Positions 1 to 8,263 of a stretch of DNA of 64,000 nucleotides are shown piece after piece. Each line of letters opens with the position of its first letter. Position 1 is the first letter of the stretch. The notes beneath the pieces are model-generated. The model did no database searches. It was not told the DNA's origin and saw only the letters and a program-made list of their open reading frames with translations. Source of the DNA: an uncultured Alphaproteobacteria bacterium (lineage in GTDB: Bacteria > Pseudomonadota > Alphaproteobacteria > CAAHEQ01 > UBA3637). The position numbers and the translations under genes were made by a program. Location of the stretch: positions 10,218 to 74,217 of the forward strand of contig CALARE010000005.1 in assembly GCA_937888725.1 (NCBI GenBank), given 5' to 3'.

Positions 1-1
1 A

Positions 2-469
2 CAAGATTTTATTGATACACTTCATACGGTTGCATATTTTTCTGGTTATATTGCTGCATATGCATTAAAGCATATTGATGATAAATATGAATTTCCAGAT
101 ACGTTTATTTTATTTGGAGGTGGTTGGTATAATCCAATTTCATACCAAGCTTTTGTAAATACACTTAATGGGAGTGGGTATATTTTAGAGGAGCATAAAA
201 AAATTTTTGAAAAAATAGTGACTCGCTTTAAAAATTTTCCACACTTTATTTTGCCAACATCAGCAAAATATATGGAAGCAAGATTAATGGCTGATTTAGC
301 ATATCATTTTGAGAAAAAATTACCTTGGACAAATAAAGAATTAACGGGCGTAGAAAAACCTGTTGTTCTAGGGATAAAGGCTACTCCAAACAGAACAACA
401 AAATATACTGACTATATTAATAGAGCAAGTGAGGGTTGGCAATTAGTTAAAGAAGCAAACCCGCAATAG
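2..469 (+). CDS. anmK: Anhydro-N-acetylmuramic acid kinase, C-terminal part
   Basis: The reading frame is open from the left edge, so the N-terminus lies outside the window; about 155 residues are visible. AnmK phosphorylates and opens 1,6-anhydro-MurNAc to give MurNAc-6-phosphate in cytoplasmic murein recycling. The visible part has the family landmarks: DFIDTLHTVAYFSGYIAAYA, the glycine-rich FGGGWYNP loop, and EARLMADLAYHFEKKLPWT followed by the terminal TGVEKPVVLG segment. Its last 23 bases overlap the 3' end of the convergent nupC gene. It fits the other murein-recycling genes of the window (lytic transglycosylase, Mur ligase, LdcA). Family assignment is good; the kinase catalytic half is not visible. 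Confidence 0.8.
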   Translation, partial: QDFIDTLHTVAYFSGYIAAYALKHIDDKYEFPDTFILFGGGWYNPISYQAFVNTLNGSGYILEEHKKIFEKIVTRFKNFPHFILPTSAKYMEARLMADLAYHFEKKLPWTNKELTGVEKPVVLGIKATPNRTTKYTDYINRASEGWQLVKEANPQ

Positions 470-1715
470 CAGCTGAAATATAAGATGTTAGTGTTCCACA
501 GATAAGAGCTTTATATCCTAATTTAGCAAGGTCTTTTCTTCTTTCAGGAGCGAGTTCTCCAATTCCACCTATCTGCATGGCAATTGAACCAAAATTTGCA
601 AAACCGCATAATGCAAATGAGGCGATAATCAGTGCTTTTGGAGATAAAGCTGTTTCAAGTGATGTCATGTGAAAATATGCAATAAACTCATTAAAAACAA
701 GTTTTTCACCCATTAAGGACCCAACGGTGAATATTTCATTAAGTGGAACGCCTAGTATAAAAGCAAACCCAGAAAAACAAATCCCCAAAAGTCCACTTAA
801 AGATAAATTTTGAATGTTCAGTGGACCTAATTGACTTGGACAGTGAAAAATAGTTACAAGAGCCGAACCTAACAACCCAAGACAGTAATCAAAAAAAGCA
901 ATGAGAGCAATTAATCCGATAATCATTGCGATGATATTTGCTCCAACTTTTAAACCTGTTGAGGCACCTTGTGCAATGGCATCAATTAAATTGACAGTAT
1001 TTGTTTCTTTTTTTAATGAAACATCTTGATTAAGTGGCGTGCTTTTTTCTTCAGGAAAAACGATTTTTGAAACAACCAATGCACCAGGGGCTGCCATAAA
1101 ACTAGCAGCAAGTAGATATTCTGCAGGAACTCCCATTCCAATATATACCGCCATAATGCTACCAGAAATACAAGCAAGTGAACCAGTCATTGATGCCAAT
1201 AATTGTGACATTGTCATTTTTTTTAAATGTGGTTGTATGAGCATTTGGGCTTCAACTTGTCCAATAAAAGCACTTGCAATATTTGAGATTGCTTCAACAC
1301 CTGTGATATTCATAAGTTTGTACATTGCTTTTCCAAAAACAAGGATAATTTTTTGCATGATCCCCCAATAATAGAGAATATTAACCAAAACCATCACAAA
1401 AATAAGAACAGGAATTAACGTTAGTGCAAAAATAAAATTAGCACCATCGCCTAATACTTCAACGAGTTTTTCTGGTCTATCGGTTAAGAATCCAAAAACA
1501 AAATTTCCGCCTTCTATTGCAAAATTTAATATTTTTTGTATGCCATTGCCTAGCATTTTAAATATTGATTGTCCAACGGTTGTTTTTAAAATAAAAAAGG
1601 CAATACAAAATTGTAAAATTAAACCAACACAAATAGTCCTGTAATTAATGTTTTTACGATTATTTGAAATTAAAAAACAAAGACTTAAAATAAGAATAAT
1701 ACCTAAAATACCCAT
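447..1715 (-). CDS. nupC: NupC-type concentrative nucleoside transporter
   Basis: A 422-residue polytopic inner-membrane protein with the usual length and order of the concentrative nucleoside transporter family: an N-terminal membrane helix, a central gate region (residues about 170-215, GQVEAQMLIQPHLKKMTMSQ) and a C-terminal part with GFANFGSIAMQIGGIGELAPER, the conserved nucleoside/cation-binding stretch. Expected role: proton- or sodium-driven nucleoside uptake. It is the last gene of an apparent LOG-TPR-NupC operon (13 bases after the TPR gene). A nucleoside importer beside a LOG-family nucleotide phosphoribohydrolase suggests a link to nucleotide salvage, which is inference. The Shine-Dalgarno is weak (AGGG at distance), consistent with coupling to the upstream gene. 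Confidence 0.88.
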   Translation of the reverse strand: MGILGIILILSLCFLISNNRKNINYRTICVGLILQFCIAFFILKTTVGQSIFKMLGNGIQKILNFAIEGGNFVFGFLTDRPEKLVEVLGDGANFIFALTLIPVLIFVMVLVNILYYWGIMQKIILVFGKAMYKLMNITGVEAISNIASAFIGQVEAQMLIQPHLKKMTMSQLLASMTGSLACISGSIMAVYIGMGVPAEYLLAASFMAAPGALVVSKIVFPEEKSTPLNQDVSLKKETNTVNLIDAIAQGASTGLKVGANIIAMIIGLIALIAFFDYCLGLLGSALVTIFHCPSQLGPLNIQNLSLSGLLGICFSGFAFILGVPLNEIFTVGSLMGEKLVFNEFIAYFHMTSLETALSPKALIIASFALCGFANFGSIAMQIGGIGELAPERRKDLAKLGYKALICGTLTSYISAAIAGLLL

Positions 1716-1728
1716 ATTGAGATACGCC

Positions 1729-2631
1729 CTAAAATTTTCTAACTGTTATTTTTTTTATGTCGCTATACCAATTATTTTTTTCTTTTGTAGAAAGCTTTTT
1801 CTTATACATAAATTGAGCGATACAAAAGCCCTTATTTACAGGGAAAATATATCCAATTATGTTGACTTTTTTATCGTATATGGCACTTTCATATAATCTT
1901 GTTGTATTTGTTTTTGAAATGGTGTCCATATCAGCATTGCTTCTACGATAGGTGGATGCCATCCATTCATTTATTTTGTTAAAATGTGCAGAATCTTGTT
2001 TTTCTGTATATGTACATGTTAAATCAAGTGTTTTAGACCACTTTCCAGAACGATAATTTTCATTTTTTAATGCATAAGCGACATGAATTGCAGATTCTTT
2101 TTTTTCTACTAATGCTACTCTCCAAAGATTTTTATCAATTGGGGTAATAATATTTGAAAGGATATTTTCTTTTTCAGTTTCAGACACAACCCATTCACTT
2201 TCTTGCTCAGATTTTAAAGCATCGATTTTTTTTTGATAATTTTTACTTTCTTTTTTAGGCATCAAGTCGAGGCCTTTTTGATGATACAATAATGCTTTTT
2301 CAGAATTGTTTTGCATTTTATAAAATTCGGCGAGTAAGGTATAAGCTTTCCATTCATTTGGAAAATTTTCAATCGCTTTTAGATATGTTTCCTCGCCCTT
2401 TTGTGGCTCATCATTTAAGACATATGCTAAACCAAGCATGCACCATGAATTGTATAATTTGGGATCAAAATTAATTGAATGTTCAAAAGCATATACAGCA
2501 TTTTGATATTCTTTTTTCTTATAGGCTGCCATACCCGCATTGTATGCCTTCATTCCCTCTGGATTTGCATGGCATGGGAGTGAGAGAAGAAAAAAAGCAC
2601 CTAAAAATAATGCGAGGGATGTTCTTTTCAT
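1729..2631 (-). CDS. Secreted TPR-repeat protein, function unknown
   Basis: A 300-residue protein with a Sec signal peptide (residues 1-22, ending LPCHA). About three tetratricopeptide repeats follow at residues 26-130, with typical spacing (AYNAGMAAYKKKEYQNAVYA, then SWCMLGLAYVLNDEPQKGEE, then AYTLLAEFYKMQNNSEKALL). The C-terminal half (about 150-300) matches no family I recognise and is rich in Lys and aromatic residues. It is probably a periplasmic or exported protein that binds a partner through the TPR face. It lies 3 bases after the LOG gene and 13 before nupC, so it is co-transcribed with both. No catalytic motif is visible. Confidence 0.75.
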   Translation of the reverse strand: MKRTSLALFLGAFFLLSLPCHANPEGMKAYNAGMAAYKKKEYQNAVYAFEHSINFDPKLYNSWCMLGLAYVLNDEPQKGEETYLKAIENFPNEWKAYTLLAEFYKMQNNSEKALLYHQKGLDLMPKKESKNYQKKIDALKSEQESEWVVSETEKENILSNIITPIDKNLWRVALVEKKESAIHVAYALKNENYRSGKWSKTLDLTCTYTEKQDSAHFNKINEWMASTYRRSNADMDTISKTNTTRLYESAIYDKKVNIIGYIFPVNKGFCIAQFMYKKKLSTKEKNNWYSDIKKITVRKF

Positions 2632-2634
2632 GGA

Positions 2635-3246
2635 TTACCTCTTTTTAGTTTGTTTACCCTTTTTAGTTGTTGCATCAAGTCGATTTTGAACTTTTTCGAT
2701 AACCTCAAAAAGTTCCTCTGGCGAATTTGCAAAGCCAATAAAATCAACCTTATCTTGATTAAGAGTCCCCTCTTGAAGCATATTAAAAATCAATTCACCA
2801 AATGGTGCCCAAAAATTATTAAAATTTAAGAAAATAAGAGGTTTTTTCTTGATTTCACCTGTTTGAATTAAAACTGAAAAATTTGAAAATTCATCAAGTG
2901 TGCCCCATCCACCAGGACCAACTAAAATGACTTCTCCCAAATCCATCATTTTAAATTTTCGTTCATTTAATGAATCAACAACTTCAATTTCACCCTTTGA
3001 AAACAAAGCAGGATCTTTGCACTGTAAATCAAGTAATTTTTGTGTCGTGATGCCTTTTACTTTTCCATTTTTATTTCTAATGCCTTGAAAAGCAGCACCC
3101 ATCATTCCTTCATCACCGATGCCATAAACCATCGTTATTTTATTTTCAGCAAGTATCTCGCCGATTCTTCTCATTGGCTCTCTATAAACAGCAGAAATGC
3201 TTGGTGCAGCACCAGCCCAAACAGTTATATATTTGTATTTTTTCAT
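2635..3246 (-). CDS. LOG family protein (nucleoside 5'-monophosphate phosphoribohydrolase type)
   Basis: A 203-residue Rossmann-fold protein of the LOG/TIGR00730 family, long mislabelled lysine decarboxylase. The signature PGGWGTLDEF is present at residues about 110-119. The first family motif, normally GGGxxGLMG, reads YGIGDEGMMGA, with the first glycines altered. Family members release the base from nucleoside monophosphates such as AMP. The C-terminal tail is Lys/Arg-rich. The start is supported by AGGTGAG two bases upstream of ATG and by a promoter (TTGCAG, 16 bases, TATAAT) at 3282-3309. First gene of the operon with the TPR protein and NupC. Confidence 0.82.
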   Translation of the reverse strand: MKKYKYITVWAGAAPSISAVYREPMRRIGEILAENKITMVYGIGDEGMMGAAFQGIRNKNGKVKGITTQKLLDLQCKDPALFSKGEIEVVDSLNERKFKMMDLGEVILVGPGGWGTLDEFSNFSVLIQTGEIKKKPLIFLNFNNFWAPFGELIFNMLQEGTLNQDKVDFIGFANSPEELFEVIEKVQNRLDATTKKGKQTKKR

Positions 3247-3281
3247 AACTCACCTATTTTTTTGTCCCAATATATAAATCT

Positions 3282-3309
3282 ATTATACTTGCTTTTTTGG
3301 AAACTGCAA
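3282..3309 (-). promoter_or_regulatory. Sigma70-like promoter of LOG-TPR-nupC
   Basis: On the minus strand, -35 TTGCAG (3309-3304), a 16-base spacer and -10 TATAAT (3287-3282) lie about 36 bases upstream of the LOG start codon. Confidence 0.55.
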
Positions 3310-3311
3310 TA

Positions 3312-3343
3312 AAAAAAACAGATAGAAAATTCTATCTGTTTTT
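3312..3343 (-). terminator. Terminator after the secA-pseudopilin unit
   Basis: A 9-10 bp stem (ACAGATAGA / TCTATCTGT) flanked by A and T tracts lies just past the stop codon of the pseudopilin gene. It is symmetrical, so it could work in both directions. Confidence 0.75.
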
Positions 3344-3349
3344 GTAAGG

Positions 3350-3751
3350 TTATTTTAAAGCTTTCCCAAATTTTAAGACGATATCGCATTTGTACCCCGT
3401 CCCATCAATCGTAACAGATGTTTTGTTTTGTTTATATGCTGTTGCTTGTGCTTTAAAGGCGGAGAAAAAACGAGGCTCATTAAATCCTTGAAGACAGACA
3501 TTCCCCGCATCATCCATACGCATTTCAATGCCACTTGTCTTATCCATACCAGCGGCAGCCAAATTAACAAAAGATCTACCGCCAACCCCCTTGGCTGAAA
3601 ATTTTGTAGCGTAATCTAAGATATTATTAATACGGATACGTTGGTTTGCCATACTAAAACCCGCAACCCCACCAATTGATAAAATACCAATAATTGAAAG
3701 TACAGCGAGCATTTCGACCATGGAACGACCTGTTTGTGTATTTTTACTCAT
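3350..3751 (-). CDS. Pseudopilin-like protein (GRSMVEML N-terminus), copy 1
   Basis: A 133-residue protein with a short Lys/Thr-containing leader, TGRSMVEMLAVLSIIGILSI, and then a hydrophobic helix (residues about 11-32) as in type IV pilins and type II pseudopilins. With cleavage after Gly, Glu falls at +5 as in class III signals, but residue +1 is Arg rather than Phe or Met. The C-terminal domain is small with two cysteines (CLQG, YKCD) that may form a disulfide. It starts 15 bases after secA stops, with GGAGGA upstream, and is followed by a terminator, so it shares the secA transcript. It is one of three such genes here (12971-13432, 54658-55122); the GspE/GspF genes at the right end could assemble them. 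Confidence 0.72.
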   Translation of the reverse strand: MSKNTQTGRSMVEMLAVLSIIGILSIGGVAGFSMANQRIRINNILDYATKFSAKGVGGRSFVNLAAAGMDKTSGIEMRMDDAGNVCLQGFNEPRFFSAFKAQATAYKQNKTSVTIDGTGYKCDIVLKFGKALK

Positions 3752-3766
3752 TTTTTAGTCCTCCTT

Positions 3767-6394
3767 TTAATCTTTAATTGCACCACAACAATGTTTATAT
3801 TTTTTACCTGATCCACAAGGGCAAGGTGCATTGCGTGATATCTGCCCTTCTGGTGTTGAAAAAGGATTTTCTGTGGTTGGATTGACAGGATGTGGATGAC
3901 TTTCTTTAATCTCATCTACAGGTTTTGTCTGTACTTGAAACTGCATTTGACAAATCAGCTCTGTTACTTTTTCACGAACCTTATTTAACAATGACTCAAA
4001 AAGAATAAAAGCTTCTCTTTTATATTCGTTAAGAGGGTTGCGTTGTCCATAAGCTCTTAAATTGATAGCTGTTTTCATAAAATCAAGTGTTTGTAAATGC
4101 TCTTTCCAAAGTTGGTCAATTGTTTGAATTAAAATACTTTTTTCCAAATTATTGCGAATATCATCGGGTAAGATAGCCATTTTTGAATCGATTTCTTTTT
4201 GAATAATCGTATTTAATCGTTCAATCATTGTTTCAGGCAAAATACCAAGTTCGTTTACCCAAGAATGAAAAGGAACATCAACAGCAAATTTCTTTAAAAC
4301 TGCTTCATGAAGTTGTGCAGGATTCCAATCTGATGGATTTGAACGCTCAGGAGCTAAATCATAAATCAGATTTTGAATAGTGTCCAATCTCATATCACTT
4401 AATGTGTCAGAAACTGATTGGGCAAGCATTAATTCACGTCTTTGCTCATAGATAGCTTTTCGTTGATCATTCATGACATCGTCAAATTTTAACAAATTTT
4501 TACGAATATCAAAATGGTAAGTTTCAACCTTTTTTTGTGCAACCGCAAGTGCTTTAGTGATATAGTTATGCGTGATTGGTTCGCCCTTCTTTAGTCCTAA
4601 TCTGGTTAAAATATTTTGAATGCGATTAGCTCCAAAAATACGCATCAAATCATCTTCAAGTGAAACATAGAATTTTGATAACCCAGGGTCGCCTTGTCTA
4701 CCAGAACGACCACGCAATTGGTTGTCAATTCGGCGACTTTCATGGCGTTCTGAACCGAGGACAAAAAGGCCACCAGCCGCCAAAACTTGCTCTTTCTTTT
4801 TTTGGACATCTTCTTTTATTTGTTTTAAAAGGAGGTCTTTATCTGCTGTTGGATTTTTTTCTAATGCTTCTTGAAAAAGCATTTCAACATTGCCGCCTAA
4901 TTGAATATCGGTTCCACGACCAGCCATATTTGTTGCAATGGTAACAGCCCCTGGTGCACCAGCTTGTGCAATGATTTTTGCCTCTTGTTCGTGGTGACGT
5001 GCGTTAAGAACATTAAAAGGGATATCTGTTGCTTTTTTCATTAAATCAGCAAGAATTTCTGATTTTTCAATTGAGCCTGTCCCGATTAAAATAGGTTGCC
5101 CTTTTTTATGAGCTTCCTTCACATCAGCAATGATAGCGTCATATTTTTCTTCAGCTGTACGATAAATGAGGTCATTTTCATCTTTTCTTTGAGGCGTTTT
5201 ATTCGTTGGAATTTCAATAACTTGCAAATGATATATATCATCAAACTCGCCCGCTTCTGTCATTGCTGTACCTGTCATACCAGCTAATTTAGGGTACATT
5301 CTAAAATAGTTTTGGAATGTAATGGAAGCAAGTGTTTGATTTTCAGGTTGAATTTCAACACCCTCTTTAGCTTCAATTGCTTGATGTAACCCATCAGAAT
5401 AACGTCGCCCATGCATCATTCGTCCAGTAAACTCATCAATAATAATAACCTGCCCATCTTTTACGATATAATCTTTATCTCTTGTAAATAATGTATTCGC
5501 ACGCAAAGCTTGGTCAATATGGTGGACGAAGGCAATATTATGTGTATCATAGAGTGAGCCTTGAATCAAATTAGAATCAGCAAGTAACCCCTCAACATAT
5601 TCAGAACCAAGTTCAGTTAATGATACGTTTTTATGTTTTTCATCCTTTTCATAGTGTTCTGGCTTGATGGATTTCATTAATTTATCAATGGCAATATATC
5701 TTTCGGATGAATTTTCGGCTGGACCTGAAATAATAAGAGGTGTTCTGGCCTCATCGATTAAGATAGAATCGACTTCATCAACAATGGCATAATAAAAAGG
5801 ACGTTGCACCATTTCTTTGATTTCAAAACGCATATTATCTCTTAAATAATCAAACCCAAGTTCGTTATTTGTCGCATAGGTAATATCAGCGTTATAGGCG
5901 GCTCTACGGTCAGTTGTTGACATGTCATGCACAATACAACCAACACTTAATCCTAAAAAGCGGTATATTTGTCCCATCCACTCGCTATCACGTTTTGCCA
6001 AATAGTCGTTCACCGTTACAACGTGAACGCCTTTGCCTGTTAAAGCATTTAAGTAAACAGGCATTGTTGCGACCAAAGTTTTCCCTTCACCAGTTCGCAT
6101 TTCTGCAATTTGGCCATTGTTTAAAATAATACCACCCAATAATTGCACATCGAAAGGGCGTAACCCTAAAACACGTTTAGAAGCTTCTCTGACGCTTGCA
6201 AATGCTTCTGGTAAAATACTTTCTAAGCTTTCTCCATTTTGAATGCGTGTTTTGTATTCATCAGTTTTACTTTTAAGTTGCTCATCACTTAAAAGTTCAT
6301 ATTGAGCCTCAAGCTCGTTGATTTTATTGATGGTTTTTTTGAATTTTTTTAAATATCTGTCATTGGCAGAACCGAAAATACTTTTTAAAAACAT
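3767..6394 (-). CDS. secA: Protein translocase ATPase SecA
   Basis: The motor ATPase that drives unfolded proteins through SecYEG. An 875-residue product has all landmarks: Walker [13 protein letters not shown]-type [15 protein letters not shown], helicase motifs [13 protein letters not shown] and [20 protein letters not shown], and the C-terminal zinc motif [14 protein letters not shown], which usually binds SecB and phospholipid. I chose the ATG at 6394 ([12 protein letters not shown]) rather than an in-frame ATG 42 bases upstream. The 6394 start has AAAGGAAG five bases before it and matches SecA N-termini, and the upstream ATG lies between the promoter elements. A pseudopilin gene follows after 15 bases. 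Confidence 0.97.
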   Translation of the reverse strand: MFLKSIFGSANDRYLKKFKKTINKINELEAQYELLSDEQLKSKTDEYKTRIQNGESLESILPEAFASVREASKRVLGLRPFDVQLLGGIILNNGQIAEMRTGEGKTLVATMPVYLNALTGKGVHVVTVNDYLAKRDSEWMGQIYRFLGLSVGCIVHDMSTTDRRAAYNADITYATNNELGFDYLRDNMRFEIKEMVQRPFYYAIVDEVDSILIDEARTPLIISGPAENSSERYIAIDKLMKSIKPEHYEKDEKHKNVSLTELGSEYVEGLLADSNLIQGSLYDTHNIAFVHHIDQALRANTLFTRDKDYIVKDGQVIIIDEFTGRMMHGRRYSDGLHQAIEAKEGVEIQPENQTLASITFQNYFRMYPKLAGMTGTAMTEAGEFDDIYHLQVIEIPTNKTPQRKDENDLIYRTAEEKYDAIIADVKEAHKKGQPILIGTGSIEKSEILADLMKKATDIPFNVLNARHHEQEAKIIAQAGAPGAVTIATNMAGRGTDIQLGGNVEMLFQEALEKNPTADKDLLLKQIKEDVQKKKEQVLAAGGLFVLGSERHESRRIDNQLRGRSGRQGDPGLSKFYVSLEDDLMRIFGANRIQNILTRLGLKKGEPITHNYITKALAVAQKKVETYHFDIRKNLLKFDDVMNDQRKAIYEQRRELMLAQSVSDTLSDMRLDTIQNLIYDLAPERSNPSDWNPAQLHEAVLKKFAVDVPFHSWVNELGILPETMIERLNTIIQKEIDSKMAILPDDIRNNLEKSILIQTIDQLWKEHLQTLDFMKTAINLRAYGQRNPLNEYKREAFILFESLLNKVREKVTELICQMQFQVQTKPVDEIKESHPHPVNPTTENPFSTPEGQISRNAPCPCGSGKKYKHCCGAIKD

Positions 6395-6424
6395 AATCTT
6401 CCTTTCATTGCTCTGAATGATTTT

Positions 6425-6453
6425 TAAATAATCCATTTTTATGCTAAAGTCAA
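6425..6453 (-). promoter_or_regulatory. secA: Promoter of secA
   Basis: Minus strand: TTGACT (6453-6448), 17 bases, TATTTA (6430-6425), about 30 bases before the chosen secA start. The good -35 and correct spacing support the shorter SecA start. Confidence 0.5.
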
Positions 6454-6502
6454 GGATTTCTTATCTTATTATAATCGATTGATTTTGATGTGTTTGTTTA
6501 GA

Positions 6503-7294
6503 TTATTTTTCTTGTGATAAAGCGAATTGGATTTTTAGAATATCCTTACCAATTTGTGGAAGTGGGTCCATCGCTAAAATGGGTGTTTGCGTACGGATAG
6601 CTTCTCTTGCAAAAGAATCTAAATGAAGGATTCCCGCTAAAGCAGGTGTAAGATTTAAGAATGATTGGCAAGCTTTTGAAAGTGTATAATAAGTGTGTTC
6701 TCCTTCTGTTAATGTGTTTGCCATATTTATCAATATTTGAATATTGGGTATAATGGTTCCGCTTGTCATAATTTTGATAAATGCATATGCATCTGCAAGA
6801 GCTGTGGGTGTATCTGTTGTAACAATTAATAAATTATTGGCAATTGATGCCATCATTGATGTTGATTTTAATATACCAGATCCAAGATCTATAATAACTC
6901 TATCATAATGTTGAGCTAAAATTTTAATGTCATCACATAAAAGTTGTAATCTGCTTTCATCAAGTCCTGCGAGCGTTTGACTACCCGAATGTCCAGCTAA
7001 TACATCACAGTGAATAGTTTCATCATGTGTGATTGCATTATTAATAGGTATATTATGGCAAAGAACAGTCGCCAAATCTTTTGTTGTTGCAAGTCCGAGT
7101 TGGATATCGATATTTGACAACCCTAAATCCCCATCGATAAGGAGAACTTTTTCACCTTTAAGAGCAAAAGCATGTGCGAGAGAAATAGCGATAAATGTTT
7201 TTCCAACGCCTCCTTTGCCTGAAGCGATAGCAATAATATTTTTCCCATTTAAATTGTGTGTCTGGATTTGGTTTTGTTTATTTGTTTCAATCAT
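6503..7294 (-). CDS. flhG: FlhG/MinD-family ATPase
   Basis: A 263-residue ParA/MinD-superfamily ATPase with deviant Walker A SGKGGVGKT (residues about 25-33), switch I-like DGDLGLSNIDIQLG and Walker B-like VIIDLGSGI. The DGDLGLSN and IIDxGSGI forms, and its place 15 bases after flhF, mark it as FlhG (YlxH/FleN), which sets flagellum number and place by acting on FlhF. The N-terminal DQAxxLR motif that stimulates FlhF GTPase is not seen in the roughly 20 residues before the ATPase core. There is no obvious C-terminal amphipathic membrane-targeting helix beyond the short DILKIQFALSQEK tail. It could act on FlhF or on another polar structure. Confidence 0.82.
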   Translation of the reverse strand: MIETNKQNQIQTHNLNGKNIIAIASGKGGVGKTFIAISLAHAFALKGEKVLLIDGDLGLSNIDIQLGLATTKDLATVLCHNIPINNAITHDETIHCDVLAGHSGSQTLAGLDESRLQLLCDDIKILAQHYDRVIIDLGSGILKSTSMMASIANNLLIVTTDTPTALADAYAFIKIMTSGTIIPNIQILINMANTLTEGEHTYYTLSKACQSFLNLTPALAGILHLDSFAREAIRTQTPILAMDPLPQIGKDILKIQFALSQEK

Positions 7295-7309
7295 TATAGA
7301 CGGTGCTCC

Positions 7310-8263
7310 TTAAAAAATGGGTGAGGTAAAAAGTTTTGTTAAATTTTCAGCGGTTGCTTCAATAGGCGGTTCAACAATTTTGTCAGACAAACAAAAACCA
7401 GCACAATAAAGTTGGTTGAATAATAATGTTTGTAATAGATTATAATATTTGATTGAACAATCAAGTTGTGTTGCAATTAACAAGTTGCAACCACTTTTTG
7501 TGAATAATGCACCTTGAGCAACCGATTCTTGTGGATCAAGACCAGCAGGCATGGTTAAAACAAATTCTGCATCGCTGAGCTGTTGTCTCATGTTTTTTAA
7601 TAGATCTAATTCTTTTTCTTTATAAGGGTTGATACTGGGTGTATCAACTAGAATATAGTCGGCAGATAACCTTAATAATGTAAGTGTTTCATTGAGATCT
7701 TTTGTGTTTTTGACAACGGTACATGGAACTTTTAATATATCAGCAAATGTTTGCATATCTGAAAGAGCACCACTTTTTTTTGTGTCAAGTGTTACAAGAG
7801 CTAATTTTAAACCTTCTTTTTTTGCTTGTAATGCCATTTTTTTGAGAGTAAGTGTTTTGCCAGACCCCGCATTTCCAATAAAAACATAAATGGTGTTAGA
7901 AATAATGGGGTATATTGGTTTAAAATGGAACAATTCTGCAAAGACAAAATCCAATAATTTGCTGTCGGGTATTTTTGTTGTTTTTTTTAATGATGTTTGA
8001 ACAATTCGTTCAATAAAAGAATCGGGTAATTCGTGTGTTTTTAAAAGCGTTTGAAAATAAAGTTTTCTTGATTTTTTTCTTTCATCGTTTAAGGTGTTGA
8101 ATAAATCATCTTCTGAAATATTTTCTTCTGTTGCAACGATAAGTTTTACACCATTTGATGATGTGCGAGTTGTTGATATAATAACAGCATTGTCACCATA
8201 AATTGAACGAATTTCTTCAATTGCTTGTGGTATATTGGGTGCAAAAAATGTTTTTAGTTTCAC
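7310..8263 (-). CDS. flhF: FlhF-like SRP-type GTPase with altered G motifs
   Basis: A 317-residue protein starting MKLKTFFAPNIPQAIEEIRS and continuing GDNAVIISTTRT, the typical FlhF N-terminal B domain. The SRP-family NG part follows: G1 IGNAGSGKT (about 131-139) and a G2-like TLDTKKSGALSDMQTFADIL. FlhF normally places the flagellar MS ring at the pole. Here the later GTPase motifs are eroded: DTAGR is DTPSI, and TKxD is TQLD. The protein is also short for the family. Its ATG overlaps the stop of the FliG-like gene by 4 bases and flhG follows, so the three are one translationally coupled operon. Catalysis may be weak or lost; binding to FlhG or the membrane may remain. Confidence 0.8.
   Translation of the reverse strand: MKLKTFFAPNIPQAIEEIRSIYGDNAVIISTTRTSSNGVKLIVATEENISEDDLFNTLNDERKKSRKLYFQTLLKTHELPDSFIERIVQTSLKKTTKIPDSKLLDFVFAELFHFKPIYPIISNTIYVFIGNAGSGKTLTLKKMALQAKKEGLKLALVTLDTKKSGALSDMQTFADILKVPCTVVKNTKDLNETLTLLRLSADYILVDTPSINPYKEKELDLLKNMRQQLSDAEFVLTMPAGLDPQESVAQGALFTKSGCNLLIATQLDCSIKYYNLLQTLLFNQLYCAGFCLSDKIVEPPIEATAENLTKLFTSPIF

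Noticed and set aside
6395..6436. Longer SecA N-terminus with start at 6436
   Set aside because: No ribosome site there; it lies in the promoter region, and MFLKSIFG matches SecA N-termini.
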